A DNA stretch of 29,395 bases, taken from assembly GCA_039024435.1 (NCBI GenBank), contig JBCCQH010000102.1, forward strand, positions 1-29,395. Direction: 5' to 3'. The stretch comes from JBCCQH01 sp039024435. Lineage in GTDB: Bacteria > Bacteroidota > Bacteroidia > J057 > JADKCL01. Made by a program: the position numbers and the translations under genes. The stretch's first letter is position 1. Each line of letters begins with the position of its first letter. Shown here piece after piece: positions 1-5,336 of the stretch. Under the pieces are notes generated by a model. That model did no database searches, was not told the origin of the DNA, and was given only the letters and a program-made list of their open reading frames with translations.

Positions 1-178
1 GCTTTGACCCGCTCGACGTTGTATTCCAGGGTTTCCTGGGTCAGCAGATTGTGTTCCTCGGATTTTCCGGAAGGATCGCCGATCCTGCCGGTCGCCCCGC
101 CCACCAAAGCGATGGGGTGGTGGCCGTGGCGCTGAAAATGGACCAGCAGCATGATGGGCACCATGTTTCCGATTCCCA
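1..178 (-). pseudogene. tyrS: Inverted 5'-proximal fragment of tyrS, running off the left edge
   Basis: Read on the minus strand from 178 to 1, this encodes LGIGNMVPIMLL followed by VHFQRHGHHPIALVGG and the GDPSGKS loop. That is the Rossmann-fold nucleotide-binding region of a class I TyrRS; the GIGN stretch corresponds to the HIGH-type signature. Homology continues to base 1 without a stop. The rest of the gene is not to the left in this orientation but on the plus strand from 180. I read it as the misplaced 5' portion of the same gene and not a second tyrS. Its glutamate-histidine in place of glutamate-arginine comes from the single arm mismatch. Confidence 0.8.
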
Positions 179-304
179 GGGCCACCACCCCATCGCTTTG
201 GTGGGCGGGGCGACCGGCAGGATCGGCGATCCTTCCGGAAAATCCGAGGAACGCAATCTGCTGACCCAGGAAACCCTGGAATACAACGTCGAGCGGGTCA
301 AAGC
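1..304. repeat. Fold-back inverted repeat inside tyrS (arms 1-125 and 180-304)
   Basis: Bases 1-125 are the reverse complement of 180-304, base i pairing with 305-i; I find one mismatch (52 against 253). The loop 126-179 is present once. Both arms encode the same stretch of tyrosyl-tRNA synthetase, and the loop read on the minus strand supplies the residues that should precede it (LGIGNMVPIMLL...FQRH). One real tyrS segment has therefore been copied and flipped. This is typical of a strand-switching amplification or assembly chimera at a contig end; a real inverted duplication is possible but less likely. Confidence 0.93.
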
Positions 305-1280
305 CCAACTGGAAAAGTTTCTCGATTTCGAAAGCACCGAAAATCCGGCGCGGCTCATGAACAACTACGATTGGTTCAAGGATTGGAAGGTGCTGGACTT
401 CCTGCGTGACGTAGGCAAACACCTTACGGTAAGCTATATGCTGGCCAAAGATTCGGTTAAATCCCGGATGGAAACCGGAATTTCCTTCACCGAATTCACC
501 TACCAGCTCATCCAGGGCTACGACTTCTACCACTTGCACAAGGAGCACGGCTGCAACCTGCAGTTCGGCGGCTCGGACCAGTGGGGCAACATCACCGCGG
601 GGAGCGATCTGATCGGTAAGATGCTGGGCCCGGAAGAAAAGGTCTACGCGTTTACCTGTCCGCTGATCACCCGCTCTGACGGCAAGAAATACGGAAAATC
701 AGAAAAGGGCAACATTTACATCGATCCGGAGATGACCTCGGCCTACCGGTTCTACCAGTTCTGGATCAATTGCACCGACGCGGACATTGTCCAACTGGCA
801 AAGATATTCAGCCTGAAACCGATTCCGGAGATTCGGACCTTGCTCGACAACCAGGCCGGCAACCCCCGTTCGGTCCAGTACGCCCTGGCCGACGAGATGA
901 CCGAGCGGGTCCACGGCGCCGCAGCATTGGAACGGGCAAAATGGGCCAGTAGCGTGCTGTTTAAGAAAAACGCTGCCACTGAACTCGCCCAGCTCTCAGA
1001 AGCGGAAGTCGCAGACCTCTTCCAGGGTGTCCCCCAGGGTTCCATCTCCGCCGGAGAAATGGAAGCGGGCATCAACATCGTCGATTTCCTCGCCCAGGTC
1101 GGTGCCACCCAGTCCAAAGGCCAAGCCATTCGCAGCCTCACCAAGGACAAGTCCATCAGCATCAACACGGTCAAGATCACCGACCGCGACCACACCCTGA
1201 CCGCCGCCGACGTGATCAATAACCACTTTGTTCTGGTTAACATCGGCAAGAAAAAACGCTTCTTGGTCTACCTGAATTGA
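180..1280 (+). CDS. tyrS: Tyrosyl-tRNA synthetase, 5'-truncated
   Basis: Attaches tyrosine to tRNA-Tyr in the cytoplasm (class I aminoacyl-tRNA synthetase). The in-frame ORF opens at 51, but homology begins only at codon 180 (GHHPIALVGG), exactly where the inverted arm starts, so residues from 51 to 179 are chimeric. Visible landmarks are the GDPSGKSEERNLL loop, the tyrosine-recognition region with YQLIQGYDF and GGSDQWGNI, the KMSKS-type signature as KYGKS (687-701), and a C-terminal S4 RNA-binding domain from about 1070 to the stop. Roughly the first 50-60 residues of a normal enzyme of about 420-430 residues, including the HIGH motif, are missing from this strand; part of them is on the minus strand at 126-178. 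The identification is firm; the 5' boundary is an artefact of the fold-back. Confidence 0.93.
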   Translation, partial: GHHPIALVGGATGRIGDPSGKSEERNLLTQETLEYNVERVKAQLEKFLDFESTENPARLMNNYDWFKDWKVLDFLRDVGKHLTVSYMLAKDSVKSRMETGISFTEFTYQLIQGYDFYHLHKEHGCNLQFGGSDQWGNITAGSDLIGKMLGPEEKVYAFTCPLITRSDGKKYGKSEKGNIYIDPEMTSAYRFYQFWINCTDADIVQLAKIFSLKPIPEIRTLLDNQAGNPRSVQYALADEMTERVHGAAALERAKWASSVLFKKNAATELAQLSEAEVADLFQGVPQGSISAGEMEAGINIVDFLAQVGATQSKGQAIRSLTKDKSISINTVKITDRDHTLTAADVINNHFVLVNIGKKKRFLVYLN

Positions 1281-1286
1281 CAAAAC

Positions 1287-2426
1287 ATGCGGCACATCCT
1301 CCTCATTGCGGTGCTTTTGCTCGCGGGTGGCGTGTACGCCCAGGAGGTGGAAGTGTTTGTATCGCGCTATATTCCCGGAAATTACCTCGCGGACAACAAT
1401 CACCGCGTCCAGTTCTTCAATCCGGGTACGCGCCCGGTGAGCCTGGAAGGCTACCTCATGGTGACGCGCGACTACTCGGTGCGCCTGCCCGCCGCCGCCC
1501 GGATCGGGCCGCGTTCGGTGTTTACCATCGCCAAAGAACAAGCCCCGGGGGTCAACCTCATCCTGTCGGATGTCCCCGACTTTCTCATTCGGTTTCGGCT
1601 GCGGGAAGACGAGGGAAACTACCTCGTGCTAATCGACCGGCAGGGCAATATCCAGGAAGCCATGTACTACAGTCCGGTGCCCAACGTGCCGTTCTTGCCC
1701 GAGCGGGACACTTTGATCACCTACGCCCGGGAAAAGCTGCCTTACTACGTGCCCCCGGAAAATCGCCAAGTTTGGAGCTACATCAGCGTGGGGGACGGAC
1801 CGACGCGGACTTTTGTGAAGCAAGGGGGCGAATGGAAACTCAGCCGGGGCAACATCAAACCGTCCACCGACTACCGCAGCCTGAACGTGCGCTACTTCGA
1901 TGGGATCGTAACCTTGCGCTGGACGACCGCCTTTGAACAAAATTGCCGTTTTCACCACTTGGAACGGAGCGAGGACCAGGAAGTCTTTGCCCCGGTGGCC
2001 CGCATTGCGTCGCAAGGGGACAGCCGGGAATTCCAGTCTTACGAGTACTACGAAAAGAACGTGGAGGAGGACAAAACCTACTATTACCGGCTCCGGAGCG
2101 AGGACATTTTCGGCAACTCGGTCTTCTCCAAGATCCGCGGGCTCAAAACCGAGGAGGGGCAAGAGGAATTCAGCCTGGAAGTGATCAGTGGGCCCAACAT
2201 TACCGGGGGTGCGCTCAACGTGCGCTTCACCTCGCGTTACGCCCAACGGGTGCGCCTCAAGCTATTCGACGAGCAGATGCGCGAAGTGGCGATCCTCTTC
2301 AACGACTACGTATTTGCCGGGATTCCCAACCTGCTCAAAGTCGACCGGCCGCTGGTCGCGGGGCGCTACCTCATCCTGGCTTACACGGAAACCGAACGTT
2401 TCGGGAAGCAAGTGGAGGTCCGCTGA
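1287..2426 (+). CDS. Secreted protein with lamin-tail-like and fibronectin III-like domains
   Basis: A 379-residue exported protein. A signal peptide spans about residues 1-18 (hydrophobic core LLIAVLLLAGG, then VYAQ). The next region, around residues 23-130, has the layout of a lamin-tail beta-sandwich: FNPGTRPVSLEGYLM, then R..VFTIAKEQ, a segment that in many bacterial LTD proteins describes ordinary non-repeating surface domains. Residues about 200-285 (VTLRWTTAFEQN, then YYYRLRSEDIFGNSVFS) look like a fibronectin type III fold. The last 90 residues form a beta-rich domain like the T9SS C-terminal folds, without a clear PNP motif. The start is 6 bases after the tyrS stop, so the two may be co-transcribed by proximity alone. 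Function is unknown; surface or periplasmic location is inferred. Confidence 0.75.
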   Translation: MRHILLIAVLLLAGGVYAQEVEVFVSRYIPGNYLADNNHRVQFFNPGTRPVSLEGYLMVTRDYSVRLPAAARIGPRSVFTIAKEQAPGVNLILSDVPDFLIRFRLREDEGNYLVLIDRQGNIQEAMYYSPVPNVPFLPERDTLITYAREKLPYYVPPENRQVWSYISVGDGPTRTFVKQGGEWKLSRGNIKPSTDYRSLNVRYFDGIVTLRWTTAFEQNCRFHHLERSEDQEVFAPVARIASQGDSREFQSYEYYEKNVEEDKTYYYRLRSEDIFGNSVFSKIRGLKTEEGQEEFSLEVISGPNITGGALNVRFTSRYAQRVRLKLFDEQMREVAILFNDYVFAGIPNLLKVDRPLVAGRYLILAYTETERFGKQVEVR

Positions 2427-2617
2427 GGCCGCTTTCGGGGTGCTCTGGATGGACCCGCTCGGCGGGGCACCGCGGTGCAGCGGCGCGGCGATGCCCAAAA
2501 ATTTATCTCTGCGAAGTATATCGTGCACCCACCACCTGCTGCGTGCGCCCGAGGACTTTCCGAGGCTTGGGTTCCGGGCGTCCGCCCGCTCCGCACCGAA
2601 TTAATCCCGCGGATCGC

Positions 2618-2625
2618 TATATTTG
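2618..2625 (+). promoter_or_regulatory. Candidate -7 promoter box of ruvX-def
   Basis: TATATTTG matches the Bacteroidota -7 consensus TAnnTTTG exactly and sits 4 bases before the ruvX ATG at 2630. I see no convincing TTTG-type -33 box upstream. If it is used, transcription would start at or very near the start codon, giving an almost leaderless mRNA. The preceding 190 bases (2427-2617) hold only GC-rich sequence with short self-complementary stretches. Confidence 0.5.
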
Positions 2626-2629
2626 CAGC

Positions 2630-3040
2630 ATGGCGCGCATCATTGCCATTGACTACGGACTCAAGCGTACCGGGCTGGCCTGGACGGACCCGCTGCAAAT
2701 CATCGCCAGCGGACTGGAAACTGTGCTGACCAAAGAGTTGGAGGCGAAGCTGGAAGCCCTGGTGCGGCGGGAAGAAGTGGAAGCATTTGTCCTGGGCATG
2801 CCCACCAACCTCGACGGGGAAGATACCCACACGACGCAGCCGGTGCTGAAGTTCAAACAACGCCTGGAAAAACTTTTTCCCGACCGAGAAGTCATTCTCT
2901 GGGATGAGCAATTCACGTCGAAGATGGCCATGCGGGCGATGATCGAGGCGGGGGTGCCGAAAAAAAAGCGGCGAAACAAAGCCTTGGTCGACCAAGTAAG
3001 CGCCACCATCATTTTGCAAGATTACTTAGCGAATTCATAA
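2630..3040 (+). CDS. ruvX: RuvX/YqgF-family pre-16S rRNA nuclease
   Basis: A 136-residue protein of the YqgF family (RNase H-like fold), which in E. coli trims the 5' end of pre-16S rRNA and was earlier annotated as a putative Holliday junction resolvase. It opens with MARIIAIDYGLKRTGLA, giving the first acidic residue (D8) on strand 1 and the K-R-x-G signature. WDEQFTS holds the conserved glutamate (E93) and LVDQVSATIIL the last aspartate (D121). The length is normal. The ATG at 2630 is chosen because the family starts immediately before this strand; the frame is open further upstream but that sequence is not protein-like. def follows after 3 bases, so the two form a translation-related operon. 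Confidence 0.93.
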   Translation: MARIIAIDYGLKRTGLAWTDPLQIIASGLETVLTKELEAKLEALVRREEVEAFVLGMPTNLDGEDTHTTQPVLKFKQRLEKLFPDREVILWDEQFTSKMAMRAMIEAGVPKKKRRNKALVDQVSATIILQDYLANS

Positions 3041-3043
3041 ATC

Positions 3044-3613
3044 ATGATCTACCCCATCGTGGCTTACGGCCATCCAGTTTTGCGCCAGCGCGCCCAGGAG
3101 ATTGGCCCTGACTATCCAGAACTGGAGACCCTCCTCAAGGACATGTACGAGACGATGTACAATGCCAAAGGCGTCGGGCTGGCCGCACCGCAGATCGGGA
3201 AGCCCATCCGCATCTTTATCGTCGACGGAAAGCCTTTGCAAGATCAGGCGGACGAAGATGGGGAAGACTTGTCCCAATTCAAAAAAGTGTTCATCAACCC
3301 CGAAATGCTCGACGAATCCGGAGAGGAATGGGGATTTGACGAGGGTTGCCTCAGCATTCCCGATGTCATCGAGGAAGTCTACCGCGAGGAGCACATCCGC
3401 TTGCGCTACCAGGACGCAACCTTTGAAATCCACGAAGAATCGTATTCCGGAATCCGGGCCCGGATCATACAGCACGAGTACGATCACCTGGAAGGCAAAC
3501 TCTTCACCGATTACGTGGGCGGTTTGCGCAAGCAATTGATCAAATCCCGGCTCTCCAAAATTTCCAAAGGGAAATACACAACTTTTTATCCGATGAGCCA
3601 CCCGGAAAAATAG
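3044..3613 (+). CDS. def: Peptide deformylase
   Basis: Removes the N-formyl group from the initiator methionine of nascent proteins, a metal-dependent cytoplasmic reaction. All three family motifs are present: GVGLAAPQIG (residues 43-52), EGCLSIP (100-106, metal-ligand C102) and QHEYDHLEG (143-151, ligands H144 and H148 with catalytic E145). At 189 residues it is normal length. Between motifs 1 and 2 is an acidic insertion (QDQADEDGEDLSQF), commonly seen in Bacteroidota enzymes. The ATG is 3 bases after the ruvX stop, arguing for one transcript and possibly translational coupling. Confidence 0.96.
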   Translation: MIYPIVAYGHPVLRQRAQEIGPDYPELETLLKDMYETMYNAKGVGLAAPQIGKPIRIFIVDGKPLQDQADEDGEDLSQFKKVFINPEMLDESGEEWGFDEGCLSIPDVIEEVYREEHIRLRYQDATFEIHEESYSGIRARIIQHEYDHLEGKLFTDYVGGLRKQLIKSRLSKISKGKYTTFYPMSHPEK

Positions 3614-3619
3614 GTTCAT

Positions 3620-3648
3620 CGCTCCGGCCGCGGCCGGGAATTGGAGCG
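3620..3648 (+). terminator. GC-rich hairpin after def
   Basis: CGCTCC (3620-3625) pairs with GGAGCG (3643-3648) around a self-complementary CCGGCCG/CGGCCGG core. There is no U-tract after it, so it is at best a weak or factor-assisted terminator of the ruvX-def transcript. Confidence 0.35.
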
Positions 3649-3704
3649 TTGATCTTACCTGGAGAAAAGCGTATATTCGTATAAATTGGCAAATCAAGCG
3701 TGAT

Positions 3705-3899
3705 ATGAGAGATCTCGAAACCCGCCGGCAAGACCTGCAACAGCGCAAAAAGAATCAGAAAAACGATCCGCTCAAGCGGAAAATGGAAGACAAGAAGCCG
3801 ATGAAGGAAATGTCACCACCTCCATTCAGCCTCAATGCCAGCACGCTGCAACGCAGCAAAAAGGACGATGAAGAAGGCGAAGAACTGGAAATGATGTAG
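3705..3899 (+). CDS. Small charged protein of unknown function (64 aa)
   Basis: A 64-residue ORF with no signal peptide or membrane segment. The first 40 residues are strongly basic (RRQDLQQRKKNQKNDPLKRK); then come PPPFSLNAS and LQRSKK, and it ends in an acidic tail (DDEEGEELEMM). The proline-rich PPPFSLNAS plus glutamine-arginine and acid-rich tail recalls the low-complexity leader in front of DUF4157 (eCIS core) domains in this phylum. No such domain follows here, so this may be a stand-alone short protein or the remnant leader of a lost gene. The start is taken at the first ATG. The following 190 bases turn distinctly AT-rich and hold no gene. No function is claimed. Confidence 0.45.
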   Translation: MRDLETRRQDLQQRKKNQKNDPLKRKMEDKKPMKEMSPPPFSLNASTLQRSKKDDEEGEELEMM

Positions 3900-4030
3900 C
3901 ACTCGGCCAAACGCAAGCGAAATAGCAACGGCATCCTAAGAAGATGACCACCCACCATCAGACTACTGATAATAAAAACATTACAGAGAAACTAATCCAC
4001 TGAATGCGTAATCATATTGCAAAACAATCT

Positions 4031-4063
4031 TTTCTCGGCGCATAAATAAGTCTAATATATTTC
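4031..4063 (+). promoter_or_regulatory. Possible promoter of the 4094 secreted protein gene
   Basis: TATATTTC (4056-4063) matches TAnnTTTG in 7 of 8 positions and is preceded, 21 bases upstream, by TTTC (4031-4034), a near match to the -33 TTTG box. It lies in an AT-rich stretch 30 bases before the ATG at 4094, a plausible distance for a Bacteroidota promoter. Confidence 0.35.
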
Positions 4064-4093
4064 TGTATTCGAAATATATATTCTCAACGCAAT

Positions 4094-5008
4094 ATGAAAA
4101 ATCGCTTTACCTACCGAATTAAGCTCTTTGCTTTTGCTTGCTTTGCTTCCCTCCTGCTCGCCCAACCACTCCGGGCCTGTCTCGACTACCACACAACCGT
4201 GTTCATCACCTGCCATTACGACGATCCCACTTTCAATGAAATCGCTATCACGGTGAGCAACTTGCGGCTTTTCGGCGGCAATCCCAATGATTTCTGCTCC
4301 TGCGGCATCACCAACTATACCAATCTGTTCAACCAGATCCAGTACATCGCCTTTGTGGACTCCGGCACGACCAATCCCCTGGCCGGATTCGATGTCTGGA
4401 CCCCGGACGCCAACTCCACCAACGCTTGGGAGAGTGTCCTGGCCACCGGAGACTGGAATGGATTTGTGTCCAGCGTCAATGGCAATGGACTCCCCGCCAA
4501 CACCAAGGTCGAGCTGATCATCCGGGCTTCACTGCCCCCCGGCTACACCTACTCCATCCTCGATTCCAATGTGGTGGCGACCCAGCTCGGAACCGACGAG
4601 TGGGACAACACCAACCAAAACCTAGCCAATACCCACCAAAGTGTGACTGGATTCTGGACCGGCGGCTCGCCGCAGTTGATTGCCGAACCGGCCAACTCAA
4701 CCTACTTCCAGGACCTGGACAATTCCATCTTGCTATCTGCGGAAGGCCCAAAAAATCAAGCTTACCTCGAAGTGGGACCGATCCCGGCGAGCGATCACCT
4801 GCGGCTGCGGTTGAAAAATCCGCACCTGTTCCTCGATGCCGCGGAAATCTACAATGCCGCCGGACAACAAGTCGCCCGGGTGCCGCTCAGTGTTCTGCAC
4901 TCCGGTGAGGCCGAAATCGCCGTGAATGAATACCCCGAAGGCATCTATTTCTTGCGGGTTCACACCGCGAATGGCAACCAGACAAAAAAGTTCATGATCC
5001 TACACTGA
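4094..5008 (+). CDS. Secreted T9SS cargo protein of unknown function
   Basis: A 304-residue exported protein. Residues 1-28 form a signal peptide (basic RIK, then LFAFACFASLLLAQPLRA). The body is cysteine-containing near the N-terminus (C29, C40, CSC around residue 68) and rich in N, T and aromatic residues; I do not recognise a catalytic family. The last 80 residues have the layout of a T9SS type A sorting domain: LEVGPIPASDHLRLRL, AEIYNAAGQQVARV, EYPEGIYFLRVHTANG and KKFMILH at the end. Such a domain directs outer-membrane export by the type IX system and attachment to the cell surface or release. It stands alone between an AT-rich promoter region and a non-coding stretch. Confidence 0.82.
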   Translation: MKNRFTYRIKLFAFACFASLLLAQPLRACLDYHTTVFITCHYDDPTFNEIAITVSNLRLFGGNPNDFCSCGITNYTNLFNQIQYIAFVDSGTTNPLAGFDVWTPDANSTNAWESVLATGDWNGFVSSVNGNGLPANTKVELIIRASLPPGYTYSILDSNVVATQLGTDEWDNTNQNLANTHQSVTGFWTGGSPQLIAEPANSTYFQDLDNSILLSAEGPKNQAYLEVGPIPASDHLRLRLKNPHLFLDAAEIYNAAGQQVARVPLSVLHSGEAEIAVNEYPEGIYFLRVHTANGNQTKKFMILH

Positions 5009-5022
5009 TTGATTCCTATAGA

Positions 5023-5171
5023 GGCGGTTTAATTTTAACCCTGCGTTACATCTTTTTTCCCACTCAGGTGCTACTTTCTCGTCCCTGGCTGAGGCCAGGC
5101 ACCGCAAGCTGGGCCTTGAATGAAGAAAAATCGGTGATCGCAACCTTCGCCCCTCAATTTTAAACCGCGCC
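5023..5171. repeat. Decayed fold-back element related to the right-edge MITE-like repeats
   Basis: GGCGGTTTAA at 5023-5032 faces its inverse at 5160-5171 (TTAAACCGC then GCC), about 150 bases apart. The centre is a perfect hairpin, CCTGGC (5084-5089), TGAG, GCCAGG (5094-5099). Terminal motif, length and central hairpin are like the elements at 29086 and 29251, and the left flank CCTATAGA resembles their CTAARA flanks. The arms between ends and centre are weakly complementary, so it is an old or distant copy. It fills the first half of the 328-base gap 5009-5336; the second half holds a terminator and the upstream region of the kinase. Confidence 0.45.
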
Positions 5172-5232
5172 TGACTTCCGCCCCCTTTTGGGCAAAATGC
5201 GAATTACCGGTGCATCGCGCGATGTACCCCCC

Positions 5233-5272
5233 AGAAAAGCCACCCACAAAGGGGCGGCTTTTCTGTTTTTTT
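5233..5272 (+). terminator. Rho-independent terminator upstream of the histidine kinase
   Basis: AGAAAAGCC (5233-5241) pairs perfectly with GGCTTTTCT (5256-5264), with a further partial CCCC/GGGG inner pairing, and is followed by a run of seven T (5266-5272). This is the most canonical terminator in the window and isolates the kinase operon from upstream transcription. Confidence 0.85.
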
Positions 5273-5336
5273 GTCCCGGCTGTTACCCGTTTCCGGCGCG
5301 GTGCTGTTAAAGTAAATTGCCTTTTCGCCACGAAAA

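Noticed and set aside
51..179. First 43 codons of the plus-strand tyrS frame as a genuine N-terminus
   Set aside because: They are translated from the inverted arm and loop; the true residues for this part are read from the minus strand of the same bases.
1943..2629. Upstream in-frame extension of ruvX reading to 1943
   Set aside because: The extra residues overlap the secreted protein gene in another frame and are not protein-like; YqgF proteins begin just before the first strand, at the ATG 2630.
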